A program made the translations under genes and the position numbers. 64,000 nucleotides of DNA from Coffea arabica (Eukaryota > Streptophyta > Magnoliopsida > Gentianales > Rubiaceae), in the NCBI RefSeq assembly GCF_036785885.1, contig NC_092320.1:17981557-18045556 (forward strand), given 5' to 3'. This document shows, piece after piece, positions 11,823 through 23,245 of this stretch. The first letter of the stretch is position 1. Each line of letters opens with the position of its first letter. The notes under the pieces are model-generated. The model had not been told where the DNA came from, did not search any database, and was given only the letters and a program-made list of their open reading frames with translations.

Positions 11823-13108
11823 GTAACTTTAACTCATTCTCATTCTCAGTTTTGATTTCGCCGTAGTTTCCACTTCCGGCTTTGATTTACTCGGAACACA
11901 GCTCATCGTCTAGGGTTTTGCACCGATTTCTCATAGATCTCGTTCTTCTGTTATTCTATTTCCGCTCTCGTGCATACGTTCAATGTATCTGTTGCTTTTG
12001 GCGATTATTGCGTGAATCTACAGCGTATGATGTTTGTTGTCATTTTGGGGTTTGGCATGCTGCTGGGTTTAGTGTTTGACTCTGATTGTATGCTTAATTG
12101 CTGATTGTTTCCTGATCCAGATATCGGAGCCATTTAAGACTTCATCTAAAGCTGAAGAGAGAAAAGTATAAGAAATTTAAACGACAAAAGGAAAATTGTC
12201 TCTCTTTTTATATTGTTATTATTTTGGTTAATTCCCCTTGAATGTAGTTGTTGAGGATTGAATTTGTTTGAATATTGTCATTCTCTTAGAAAATATAGGA
12301 AATATGCCTTAGATATTACAGTCCTTGATATGTTTTCCTGCTGTTTCAATCCAGCAAAAGAAACCAAGTCATTTGCCTGAACTGCTGCCTCCTTCCCCAC
12401 CCTGTTCTCTGTCTATTCGTTTATTACATGAATTGTGATTAAGTTGTGCATAGCAAAAGTGCAACTTCATCTGGGACAAATGTGGACCAAATGAATTGAT
12501 TAAGATGCTGAAAATGTATAGCTTTTGATTTATTGTGTTAGTAAAGGTGGTCATTGTTCATATAGTTTCAATTGAAGTTTGTCATTATGCGATGGGTATT
12601 CGGGTAACCCCTTGCTTATTTGTGTATATCTGGTTGTACTGCAGCCAGAAACTTGGTTGGGTAGTGATAATTGGACGTTCTTATGCTTTTCCGGAGAGCA
12701 GTCTGGTGGCATTTCTAATTTCATGTAAAATGATGCTTCTCTGAAAATTTTTTCCCCTTAAATGTGATGATTTCTTCCAGTGGATGTTCAGACCGTTGTG
12801 CTTTTTGACGTGGTCCAATAGATAAATGAGATACCTGTACATTATGGGCATAAATTATAATTTCTTCCCCCAGTAATATTGTTTCTCACAGCATTAACAT
12901 GTCATGCAAATTTTTGCAAAATGTGTTGAGTTGTATTATATGCTTTGCCAAGTATGTTGTTGCATCATTCAAATTGTCGAAAATGTATTTGCATTTATAT
13001 CATTACTTTTTGGAACAGATCTTACTTTCATTTACTTGGATATAGATGAGATGTTTAACAATTATGTACTTAATTGTGCCTGTTGGCTAGGATTTAATTT
13101 TGGACTAG

Positions 13109-16100
13109 ATGGTAGCAAGATTCAAGCAATTGCAGTCTAAGACACTTTTTCTTCCACCTCCTTTACTATCAGTGCGGTCTCTTTCTTCCTCTTGTGCTGC
13201 TCCCAGAATCATCGACTACAACAATATAGCTACCGATTCTCAATTCAGAAATGCCAAGATCCCAAGATTTGTGTCGCCTGATGCACCCGCAAAGGGGTCC
13301 AGAAATGGAGGGAGGAACAAAGAAGTCCCAAGATTCCGACTCTCAAATGGGTCCAAAAGGGGGCCGAGAAATCTCGATTCTCCTGATTTGGAGCTGCTTC
13401 CCATGCAAAGAGGGATTAAACGGAGAATTAGAGAGGATTATTTAGGTGGGGTGGATGACGACGGCGGTGTTGTAAATTTGGACAGAGGAAAGGTGTTGAG
13501 ATGGTACTCGGAAACCTTTCGGTATTGTGCTGTAAATTTATGCTTGAATGAGGGTAAAGTTTTTCATGCAAATTTGATCAAGATTGGGATTGACCCTGAC
13601 AGTCATTTATTTGTTTCGTTAATTAACTTTTATGCTAAGTGTGGAGCTTTGAGCTTTGCGCGTAGGGTGTTAGATGAGATGCCTGAGAAAGATGTAGTGT
13701 CGTGGACTGCTTTGATTTCGGGGTTTGTAGCTGAAGGGCTTGGCCAAGAAGGTGTTGAGTTATTTTGTGAGATGAGGAGGGAAGGCATAAGACCTAATGA
13801 GTTCACGTTGGCAACAGTGTTAAGAGCTTGTTCCATGGTCTCTGGTTTAGAATTCGGGAAACAGTTGCATGCTGAGGTTGTTAAAGGGGAGGCATTTACA
13901 GATGTTTATGTTGGTTCTGCTTTAGTTGATCTTTATGCTAAATGTGGTGAAATGGAATATGCAGATAAAGTATTTTTCATCATGCCGGAGCAAAATGCTG
14001 TATCATGGAATGTTTTGCTTAATGGGTATGCCCAACTGGGTGATGGACATAAACTTTTGATTTTGTTCTGTAAAATGACAGAGTCTGATATGAGGTTCAG
14101 TAACTATACCTTGTCAACTGTTCTGAAGGGATGCGCAAGTTCGCGGAGTTTGCGGGCAGGCCAGGTTGTTCATTCAATGGCAATCAAGATCGGGAGTGCC
14201 TTTGATGATTTTATTAGTTGTGGTCTAGTTGATATGTATTCCAAATGTGAGTTGGCAAATGATGCACTGCAAGTATTTAAGATGATCAGGGACCCTGATA
14301 TTGTGACTTGGAGTACGATGATAAGTGGCCTTGATCAACAAGGACAGAAACTACAGGCGGTGGAGTTGTTTCGTTTGATGATGCAATCGGGATTGAGGCC
14401 TAACCAATTTTCACTCTCAACTGTTGTTAGCACTGCCACGGATTTGGGTGATCCACACTTTTGCAAAAGCATTCATGCTTGCATTTGGAAATTTCATTTT
14501 GAGTCCGATTTGTCAGTTAGCAATGCTCTGATCACCATGTACATGAAACTTGGTTTAGTTTATGATGGTCTAAAGGTTTTTTCTGCGATGAGTCAAAAGG
14601 ATGTGGTTTCATGGAATGCACTTTTATCTGGATATCATGATGGTGAAAGTTCTGATCAAGGACCAATGATTTTTAAGAAGATGCTTACAGAGGGCCTAAT
14701 GCCAAACCAGTACACTTTCATAAGCACTTTGAGGTCTTGCACTAGCCAGCTAAATGCTAGTTTTGGGAAGCAAGTGCATGCCTATTTACTTAAGAGTAAC
14801 CTTTGTACTGATGGTCATGTAGGAATTGCTCTGATTGACATGTACTCTAAGTGCAGATGCCTGGATGATGTGGAGTTGATTTTTAACAGATTGAGTGAAA
14901 GGGACATCTTTACTTGGACAGTTCTCATTGCTGGTTATGCTCAAACTGATAATCAAGGAGAGAAGGCCCTTGGCTTCTTCAATCGGATGCATAGGGAAGG
15001 AGTCAAAGCTAACGAATTTACTCTGGCCAGCTGCCTGAGCGCTTGCGCTGGGATAGCAAGCCTTATAAATGGACAGCAGCTGCACTCCTGGGCAATTAAG
15101 TCTGGACATTTTTGTGATGTATATGTGGCCAGTGCACTGGTTGATATGTATGGAAAATGTGGTTGCATAGATGATGCTGAAATGATATTTAAGAGCATAG
15201 AAACAGTTGATACAGTGCTGTGGAACACAATGATATGTGGACACTCCAAACACGGGCAGAATGAAAAGGCTCTTCAGTCTTTTGGAGCCATGTTGAATAA
15301 AGATGTGCAGCCTAATGGGGTTAGTTTTATTGGTGTCCTTTCTGCATGCAGCCACATGGGTTTGGTTGAAGAAGGAAAGAAGCATTTCCACTTGATGAGC
15401 GAATTATATGGAATTGCTCCTTCAGTTGATCACTATGCTTGTATGGTTGATATCCTTGGCAGGGCAGGCAGGTTTAGCGAGCTGGAAAGCTTCATTCAAC
15501 ATATGAAAATAGCTCCAAATACGTTAATCTGGGAGACTGTTCTTGGGGCTTGTAAAATTCATGGAAATGTAGAAATGGGTGAAAAAGCTGCTCAAAAACT
15601 TTTCGAAATCGATCCTGATGAGGATTCAAGTTATATATGGTTGTCTAACATATATGCAGCCAAAGGTAGGTGGAATGATGTCTCAAGAATTAGAGCATTA
15701 ATGTCGAGTAGAGGTGTTAAGAAGGAACCTGGTTGTAGCTGGGTTGAGGTCGATGCCAAAACGCATGTCTTTTTGTCCCAGGATGCTTCACATCCACGAT
15801 TAACTGATATTTATCAAAAGTTGGAGGACCTGCATCAAAGACTTCAGTCAATTGGTTATACTCCAAACACACATTATGTGCTTCATAATGTACCAGATGC
15901 TGTTAAGAAAGAAAACCTCTTTCATCATAGCGAGAGGCTAGCTTTGGCTTTTGCACTTGTGAGCAATGCCAATGGTGGAAGAATTAGAATCTTTAAAAAT
16001 CTTCGCATATGTGGAGACTGCCATGAGTTCATGAAGGGTGTGTCTGACATTACAAACAAGGAAATTGTCATTCGTGATTCCAATCGCTTCCACCATTTTC

Positions 16101-16135
16101 ACAATGGAATTTGCTCTTGTAAGGATTATTGGTGA
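13109..16135 (+). CDS. Pentatricopeptide repeat protein, PLS-E-DYW class
   Basis: A single 1008-codon exon. The first 35 residues are basic and serine-rich (SVRSLSSSC), like a mitochondrial or plastid transit peptide. From about residue 150 there is a run of PLS-type PPR motifs (for example VSWTALISGF, VYVGSALVDLYAKCG, VSWNVLLNGYAQ). The E domain starts after the last repeat and includes KKEPGCSWVEV near residue 870. The DYW domain holds the cytidine-deaminase-like zinc and active-site motifs HSE and CGDCH and ends in CKDYW. This class binds organellar transcripts and directs C-to-U RNA editing; the RNA target cannot be read from the sequence. The length and all catalytic motifs look intact. 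The ATG at 13109 is the first in frame and gives a sensible transit peptide. The downstream saposin-like exons begin only 135 bp after the stop. Confidence 0.95.
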   Translation: MVARFKQLQSKTLFLPPPLLSVRSLSSSCAAPRIIDYNNIATDSQFRNAKIPRFVSPDAPAKGSRNGGRNKEVPRFRLSNGSKRGPRNLDSPDLELLPMQRGIKRRIREDYLGGVDDDGGVVNLDRGKVLRWYSETFRYCAVNLCLNEGKVFHANLIKIGIDPDSHLFVSLINFYAKCGALSFARRVLDEMPEKDVVSWTALISGFVAEGLGQEGVELFCEMRREGIRPNEFTLATVLRACSMVSGLEFGKQLHAEVVKGEAFTDVYVGSALVDLYAKCGEMEYADKVFFIMPEQNAVSWNVLLNGYAQLGDGHKLLILFCKMTESDMRFSNYTLSTVLKGCASSRSLRAGQVVHSMAIKIGSAFDDFISCGLVDMYSKCELANDALQVFKMIRDPDIVTWSTMISGLDQQGQKLQAVELFRLMMQSGLRPNQFSLSTVVSTATDLGDPHFCKSIHACIWKFHFESDLSVSNALITMYMKLGLVYDGLKVFSAMSQKDVVSWNALLSGYHDGESSDQGPMIFKKMLTEGLMPNQYTFISTLRSCTSQLNASFGKQVHAYLLKSNLCTDGHVGIALIDMYSKCRCLDDVELIFNRLSERDIFTWTVLIAGYAQTDNQGEKALGFFNRMHREGVKANEFTLASCLSACAGIASLINGQQLHSWAIKSGHFCDVYVASALVDMYGKCGCIDDAEMIFKSIETVDTVLWNTMICGHSKHGQNEKALQSFGAMLNKDVQPNGVSFIGVLSACSHMGLVEEGKKHFHLMSELYGIAPSVDHYACMVDILGRAGRFSELESFIQHMKIAPNTLIWETVLGACKIHGNVEMGEKAAQKLFEIDPDEDSSYIWLSNIYAAKGRWNDVSRIRALMSSRGVKKEPGCSWVEVDAKTHVFLSQDASHPRLTDIYQKLEDLHQRLQSIGYTPNTHYVLHNVPDAVKKENLFHHSERLALAFALVSNANGGRIRIFKNLRICGDCHEFMKGVSDITNKEIVIRDSNRFHHFHNGICSCKDYW

Positions 16136-16270
16136 TTGTGACACTGATGAATGAAGTTGAAGTTGAAGTGCATAAAAGGTTAAGTATAGTAGCAGTTTGA
16201 TATCCCATCAACTTATGTTTTCGACTTTCATCCTTAATCATTTATGTCTCTTTTATTTGCTTGGATGCAG

Positions 16271-18906
16271 CTTGTTGAACAAGACTCTAAAGGACAGTGC
16301 AATTCAGAATGTAAAACAATTGATGAGCTTGTCAAGAGGTAATATTTATGTTTTTGTTAATAAGATTTTACCAGTTGTTCCGCTGTATACTTTGACTGGC
16401 CAAAATTTTAGATACTGCATGTACAGACATTCTTAGTATTACATAGAGTATATTTTAAGGAAAAATCAATTTCCTGTTACTGTATGTGGCAGTCAGAGTG
16501 AGGAAACTAATGTTACAACTGTTAACAAAATAGATTACTTGCCTGGCTTGCTTAACTTTGACAAGCCCTTTCTGCTTTCTGCATTTCTCATTGAATTTGC
16601 TCCCATCTTTTATTGACCCCTTTGGGAGGCATAACACCAAGATATTAAAAGCTCCAACATTTTGCAGGTCATGGGGTATTCGGATACTGATGTGGCAGAA
16701 TACCTGTACAAGAACAAACCTCGGGTTGATTCTCTAGTGAAATTTCTTTGTAAGGACCTCAGAGGAGCATGCAGCAAAAAGCCACCTAAAGTTCCTGAGG
16801 TAAATTTTCTCTGACGTCTACTGGCTAGTTTTCAAGTTAAAAAGATATGCTGAACCGTGGATTTCAGTAGTTTTTTTTCTCTATTGGGCCCATAAGGCAA
16901 TCCATATAGCTATTTTAAATGCTTCTCTAGTCAGGTGGCAAGAAACTGGACTCTGTTGCTGTATATAAAATTTTCTGTGTTCACAAACAATTGATTCAAG
17001 TGCCTTTGGGTATTCGTTATAGATGTAGACAACTAGGCTAGTTTCTCTGATTCTATCAATTAATGGTAATTACTGAAAATTTAAAGTGCAAAGGACTTAG
17101 AAGAGTTTAAAGCAAGGGCATAAATTCCTGGATTAGTTCTTATTGGTAATATGACATAATAATTTTATGAATATAACCAGACATAGAATTAGTGAAAGAG
17201 CCAATGAATGTGATTCTTGATAGATGTTGTACCAATTTTGAGAGCCATAGTGGAATTTATCTGATGTTAACATTGAAAAGTTTGACCATGACAAAACCAT
17301 GTGTAACATGTCTAGTTTTTCGTGGAAATGAATAGGTGGACTAAATAGTGAAATGATGGGTTCAAATTTGATAGGTGTGGTTATTGAGTATTGGTCCCTG
17401 CAACAAAAGGATGTTAAGAAACAAATTTGTGTGTTATGCCTGGGTAAAATGCCACATGGGTTATCCATGATGCTTCAACAGATGCATCTGAAGTTATGAA
17501 GGGTCTGCTCTCATGCTTCAGTTTTTCTTAATCTGCTTAGGAAAAAAGTGATAATTTTAAAAAGCTATTTTAAGAGTTAAAGGATATTTGTACTTGAAAG
17601 ATTATGAAAAGTACATCAAGCCTGCTTGATATAGTCAATTCTGTTTTTGCTCAGTAATCTAATTGGAAAAGTATGACTGATGAGAACTGTCTAGACAGAT
17701 GGCATACAACAATTTCTCTGTTTAGGAAATTCACAAGGCTCAAGTTACTTATATTTATAGTGACAGGAGAGAGAGAGAGTTGTTAAAAACCCATGGAAGT
17801 TTAAAGGTAGAACATATAATGCCATATCTAACAAATGTGACAAAATGCAAAGCTGCTGTTGAGAGATTTTTAAAGACTGGATAAGGTTGCTTCTAAAGCA
17901 TGATGTTGTATTGATAGATCTTGTCACCAAAATGATGAGCATATACCAAGGATACTGTGGTTTTGATGTTGAAATATTTCAATGTTATAGCTTATCCATA
18001 AGTACCACCAAGGTGTTAGTTAGCGCATGCATTGTAGCCATTGCAAGGCCAACTCTCCTCTACCCCCTACTTTTAATTTAATCATCAAGTGCTAATTCTA
18101 TATGGGTGCACCATGACTTTTAAGACGTTTACAGAGATCAGAGATTACAGCTGACATCTCCGTTTGCACATGCTTTATTGCAGATATAAGCATCATCTCT
18201 GAGTGGAATTTAATATGGATATTTGAGCTTAGCTAACAAGAAAAACTTGTTGTACGCGTTTCTTTGATTAGTTATCATGGTTGCCTGTTCTGTTTATCAG
18301 TACCTTTTGCTAAAGAAATGAACCTTGTGATTCTTTCATTGTCTTGTCAGGATAGGATTCCAGGAGAGCCTTTTGTTCCCAAGTCCTCCAAGGAGGCTGA
18401 AATGGAGAAGATACCAAAATCTATGGAGGTGATTATCTGATATGTGAGAATGGCAGCTTCCTTTTACTCTTATGGTCAATCTTAATTCTGATCTTACTTT
18501 CGTGCTTCAGGGGATGCCAGGAGCTCCTGGCATGAAGATGTACTCAAAGGAAGATTTGATGAATACAAAAAACTTCGGTGATGATGATGTAGACGAGGAA
18601 GATGATGAAGATGAGGCACAATTTCCTTCAAATTTGGTAGCCAAGAAGATCCTTTTTTGCTTGAATGTCATTTAATATAAGTGATTCCCATGCTAACTCA
18701 AAATATTGCTGCAGGGAAAAGTCTTGAGGGAAAAGGAAAACAAGAAGGATGATTGGACACGAAGGATTACAAAAGGAATCCTAAATGCTGGCGAGACAGT
18801 CAAGAATCATGCAAACAAAGTCTCCCACCGGATTAGAAAGTGGTGGAAAGCAAAGAAGGCTGTATTGAACAAGAAGAATTCAAATGCCAAGAAGTCAGAG
18901 CTCTAG
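16271..18906 (+). pseudogene. Saposin-like Canopy/MIR-interacting MSAP family gene, 3' exons
   Basis: Five splice-bounded exons are visible: 16271-16338, 16668-16799, 18351-18428, 18511-18636 and 18715-18906. All show AG/GT borders in phase 0. The last four read VMGYSDTDVAEYLYK, VKFLCKDLRGAC, RIPGEPFVPKSSKEAEMEK, GMPGAPGMKMYS and an acidic stretch, with a basic tail ending KKSEL. From memory this matches the C-terminal part of plant 'TLR4 regulator/MIR-interacting MSAP' proteins (saposin-like, ER lumen). The usual 5' exons with signal peptide and first cysteine pair are not found between the PPR stop and 16271, nor upstream of the PPR gene. The first exon is 68 nt where 69 would keep phase: it reads EQDSKGQCNSECKTI, then needs a shift to reach ACQE. 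Either this is a truncated pseudogene, or translation starts at the ATG at 16671 (174 residues), or there is an assembly error. Confidence 0.6.
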
Positions 18907-20168
18907 TCCGTAAAACACTTTTTAACAACAGCAATTCCTAAAGTGGATTCAAAATCCAAGTCCAACTAAATCCCTCAATCACAAAAAGTAAAGTAGAGTT
19001 AGAGGCTGCCGCCTACTAAAATTTCTTTCAGAGAAACACTCCTAAATGAGCACAAGCAACATTATGAATTTCCGAATTTTAAAGAATAAATGTCAGAATT
19101 CTAGGTTTATTTGCCTTCAAAAGTTGTCGGCTTTTGAAGGTTGCTCGGGGATTTAGGTTTATTTGCCAAATTCTTGATTTTCGTCAAGAAAATGTCAGAA
19201 AAAAAACTTTAAAGAATAAGAATACACTGTCAAGTTGAATCCTCGACAATCCAAGTTACAATCACAAGGATCCTCTACTTCACGCATGCCACAATCACCA
19301 ATAATCCAAGCAGGCTGCTCATATGATCAGCGCGTGTAGCAATCCACGCTGACATAATGTACTATAGATTATCCTTTGCATCTCAACCCATAGAGCAAAG
19401 AAAGAGGCAGAAGCAACTTTGAGCATATGAGCGCCAAACAATTTACGCATCCGGAAACACTGAGTCCTTGACGCCTGACAGCATCGACCATTTTATGCTT
19501 AATCAATTATTGCTGCCTTCATACAAAGACTCTACACAATAGTCATGCTAAAAGCCCAGGTGAAAGAGAAGCCATTAATATTTGTTCAAGCGACAATGTA
19601 AACAAAACAAACTGAACACAGAAGAGCCTGTTTCTCACTCGAGCAACAAAATTATGTAGCCAGAGAATAGTTCTTCAAGTTAGACTACAGCTGATTCTCA
19701 CTTCAGAAACAGCTAGGACACAAAAAACTTGGTACACATACATGTACAGATACAATGATAGCTAATATTATCTGATACAGCGACACCTAAGGATAGATAT
19801 CCTTGCACACATTTCCGGCCAATTTATCCATTGTGTTTAATTGAATGCATTACTTAGTAGACAATCGTCTGTCTATCTCCTTTTGCACATTCAAAGAATA
19901 CTGTTGACAAGGAACAATTCTTGCCCCTGACAACTTGCTTAAGCTATTACAAGTGCAACTAATTTCTTGCTGCTGCTGGTAGAATATTCAAAAAGAACAT
20001 ACACAGAAATCTATATTCTACGTTTTTAGCTACAACATACAACACTCATATCAAAGGAATGACTAGAGTTAACGAAATGGCTGATTTGCAAGTTAGAGGT
20101 ACAGGAACATATTTTGTACTTCTTTGATTTCTGAAATATCAGAAGATAGAAGCAAGAAAGAAAGCTAC
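18907..20168. other. Intergenic, no gene seen
   Basis: AT-rich sequence after the stop of the saposin-like gene. It presumably includes that gene's 3' UTR. A short imperfect repeat ('aggtttatttgcc' at 19103-19115 and 19156-19168) is present. I searched the minus strand for further prolidase exons and found none. Confidence 0.4.
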
Positions 20169-20958
20169 CCTGTCATTTGGGGCTGCAGCATGTCCATAGT
20201 GGAGAACAGCGCTGAAAATGAAGACATAAACTATGAACCAACAATTTTTAGCAATCAAAGAAATATCCATCTTACGTACAACTGACCTGTTGAAACTCAT
20301 TCGCTAGTAAAGGCACAACTAGCCCAAATAATGACATCGAAATGGGAAAAATAATGCAAACTTGACCAGACAAAAGGATCTCAAATATCATTAACAAAAA
20401 CTTCAAAGACACCATAAAACAAACTAATGAAACAAAATCAAGCCTAATCAATTTCTTTAATATTCAAAAAAATCTTAAGCAGCGAAAATTAAAAAGAAAT
20501 TCTCAACCGATAAACACTAGCATCCAAGTTTACGTGAATAATTCTCTGATCTTAGTTGAACTCATAGAGTTGCATTTAACCCCAACGCTACATCATATAA
20601 ATATAAAATTTCCACCCCTTTAATGCTTTCAGGTTGTTTGTCGTCTCAATTTTCACTAGAATTACCGGCAGCCATTTGCTTCAGTGCCACTGAGTCCATA
20701 ACTTTTATACATTTAACTGTTGCTATACCTTTCTGTGATGAAGATTTTGTTATGTAGACTTTGGAAAGTTAATTTTTAAACAACAAGGAATGAGAGGGGC
20801 AATAGGAAGAAAAGGAGGAAAGAAGCACACCTGCTGTCACCTGTAGCACATATGCATGTATATGAACACTGTCTACAGCCACCAAACATGTACGTGTGAT
20901 GAAGAAACATACTTTCTAACCGATACTCTTTCATGCCCACTTTGGCATTTCTCATGAC
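20169..20958 (-). pseudogene. Xaa-Pro dipeptidase (prolidase) fragment, two exons
   Basis: On the minus strand, exon 20831-20958 reads VMRNAKVGMKEYRLESMFLH, then YMFGGCRQCSYTCICATGDS. It is spliced in phase to exon 20169-20211, reading SAVLHYGHAAAPND and then R. Acceptor and donor sites are intact at both exons and the 619-bp intron keeps phase. This is the conserved central part of M24-family prolidase, which hydrolyses X-Pro dipeptides. Neither the N-terminal domain nor the following metal-binding exons can be found nearby. It is therefore an isolated remnant or a captured gene fragment rather than a whole gene. Confidence 0.8.
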
Positions 20959-21453
20959 CTATCGAACAAGAAATATGTGCAGTGAATAGTTATGCCATAT
21001 AGAAAGCTGAAGCACATAATGGACTAGACCAGCAATATTTCAGGCAAACAGTGTCTTGAAATCTGAAGTTTATTTTATAGGACAAGGAAACAGAAAGAAG
21101 AACATTGAGAATAATCAGAAACAAATATCAAGAAGAACACAATATTTGGTTTCATGGCTTGTTCAAACTTCTATACTGCATAACACATATTCCTTGGTTC
21201 TAGTATTTCATACATCAGAAAGCAAATGTGGAAGAAATTATTCTTTGCAAGTCAATCAAATGAATTTCCATTCTTTAATTTGCAGAGATAGGATTGAGGA
21301 AACCCCTAATATGTGATGTAACTCCAGATGAATGCTTGCTTGTTCTTTTTCATGAAAAATCAGCTAGCTCATGTATCACTTTACATGAAGCACGCATGAC
21401 GACCAAATCAACTAATTAAGATGGCAAATTTTTCCCTTTTTCTGGATTGCCAG
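20959..21453. other. Intergenic, no gene seen
   Basis: Lies between the prolidase fragment and an exon-like piece on the plus strand. It contains an 86-codon plus-strand ORF (21056-21316) with no recognisable motif, which I do not call. Confidence 0.3.
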
Positions 21454-21563
21454 GCGAAGGTGCACCTGAGATTGCAGTCTATAACTCCAAGGATCATAAA
21501 GGGCCCTTTAAAACATTGCGCAATTTTCCATCTCATATTAAAACTTGGATTTCAAAAACACAG
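21454..21563 (+). other. Isolated exon-like segment, unknown family
   Basis: A 110-nt open segment bounded by a good acceptor (attgccag) and donor (CAG/GTTAGG). It reads GEGAPEIAVYNSKDHKGPF and then KTLRNFPSHIKTWISKTQ. Its composition looks like real protein-coding sequence rather than random ORF. I do not recognise the family and see no partner exons. It sits just upstream of kinase pseudogene copy 2 and may be a fragment captured during the rearrangement that made that copy. Confidence 0.35.
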
Positions 21564-21828
21564 GTTAGGCTACATATGTTGTTGGTAGGCATAAATTATG
21601 AGCATTCAAAAGGGAGCATGTTTACTATTTTACGAAAGATTCTACATGACAAAGTACTGACCTCCACATGGGCTTCTGAGCTAATATCGTTGGCAAATTG
21701 GATAAGAGCAAGCTCCAGGTCCGACTTTAGGACGCAGCATTCAGTCAAAATCGGATGCAAGGTGTTCATATCCGTCTCAAATTTCTCAATCCCCTAAAAA
21801 GACATGTTAAAGACTGTAACAGTTGCCC

Positions 21829-23048
21829 TTCAAGGTGAACTTCCGTGTGACCTTGTCATTCGGTTTGGTTCAGAAAATTTTGCAGGCAATCCAGACTTGC
21901 GTTGCCCTTCCACTCTTTGTGGCATTTCTCCTTGTGTTGTGGGAAACCATAGACATCACACATTCACACCCCATACTACATCATAGGTCTTGGGGTATCC
22001 TTGGGGGTGTTCGCAATAACTGGCGGATTAGTAATTTATATCTTCTGCAAAAGCAAGGTCAAGAAAGTGGAAGTTGAGCTGATAGACAATAAACATGGAG
22101 ACATTTTTAGAATTTGGAACTATGATGGAAATATGGCTTATGAAGACATAATTAAAGCAACCAATGATTTTGATGTCGGTTATTGCATCGGGACAGGGGG
22201 TTATGGCAGCGTGTACAGAGCTCGGTTGCCAAGCGGGAAACTAGTGGCTTTGAAAAAGCTTTACCGTTTGGAAGGCGAGAATCCAAATTTTGACAAGAGC
22301 TTTAGGAATGAAGCCGACATGCTATCTAAAATCAGGCACAGGAACATTGTAAAGCTCTCCGATTCTGTCTGCACAAGCGATGCATGTTTCTGATTTATGA
22401 GTATATGGACAGAGGAAGTTTGTTTTGTATCTTGAGAGATGAAACGGAAGCTGTGGAGCTGGATTGGATTAAAAGAGTGAATTTGATCAAGGGCATTGCC
22501 AGTGCATTGTCCTACTTGCATTACGATTGTGATCCGCCAATTATTCACAGGGATGTATCAAGCAACAATATTCTTTTGAATTCACAGCTCGAAGCAACTC
22601 TTTCTGACTTCGGAACTGTGAGGATTTTGGAACTTGATTCGTCAAATCAAACAGTCATTGCGGGCACCTTTGGTTACATGGCACCGGGTTGGTTACCTTG
22701 CTATCCCGGATCACTTCTTTTCACCAACTTGTTTTTCATATGCACATATTAGGCTTAACTTTCAAGGACAGAAAAGAAAAAATTCTTCCAACTGAAACGA
22801 TTATTTTTTTTTTCTTGAATAGTAAGTCTAGAGTTGTCCAGTTGAGATTAACTTTCAATGCAGAGCTAGCTTATACCATGGTGGTCACTGAAAAGTCCGA
22901 TGTGTATAGCTTTGGCGTTGTGGTGCTGGAAACGCTGTTTGGAAAGCATCCACAAGATTTTCTTTCCTCCTTTTCATCACAACCCAATGAACCAACAATG
23001 CTGAAGGATCTTCTTGATGCCCGTCTATCCCGGTTGCTTATCAATTGA
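21829..23048 (+). pseudogene. LRR receptor kinase pseudogene, copy 2
   Basis: Homology with the intact kinase (30665-34144) begins abruptly at GELPCDL, so the signal peptide and whole LRR domain are absent. The piece runs through the transmembrane segment (FAITGGLVIYIF), the glycine loop (GTGGYGSVY), HRDVSSNN, DFG and exon 2. There are frameshifts near 21985 and at about 22360, where one base is lost after VKL relative to VKLFGF in the intact copy. The intron (22689-22862) contains a stop. Exon 2 (22863-) stops at 23048 because the sequence after DARL jumps to DNA that lies about 0.95 kb further downstream in the intact locus. It is not functional. Confidence 0.9.
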
Positions 23049-23245
23049 GGAAAACGCTGGTGATTCCTTTATTTATTTTTTTTTTTTGGAGGAAAAAGCT
23101 GGTGATTCCTTATTGCTTCCTGGATTTTTAACCTAAAGTGTATAATAGCTTAAGAAAAGGTTGTACTATTAAAGAAATTCTGGAGCGCACGCAGTACCCA
23201 TAGAATCCACGGAAAACAGGGAGTTGATACGTGTAGGAACCACTG
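23049..23245. repeat. Flank shared with the intact RLK 3' region
   Basis: After the deletion joint the sequence ('cccggttgct', 'aacctaaagtgtataatagcttaag', 'ttgtactatta') matches 34862-35010 downstream of the intact kinase, up to the hAT insertion. It has no coding role. Confidence 0.7.

Noticed and set aside
11700-13108. The region upstream of the PPR gene as a home for the missing 5' exons of the saposin-like gene, with the PPR nested in an intron
   Set aside because: I looked for a signal peptide and a CxxC-type saposin start and found no coding exon there.
14786-15391. A 201-codon minus-strand ORF
   Set aside because: It is the shadow of the PPR coding sequence, and its translation has no domain.
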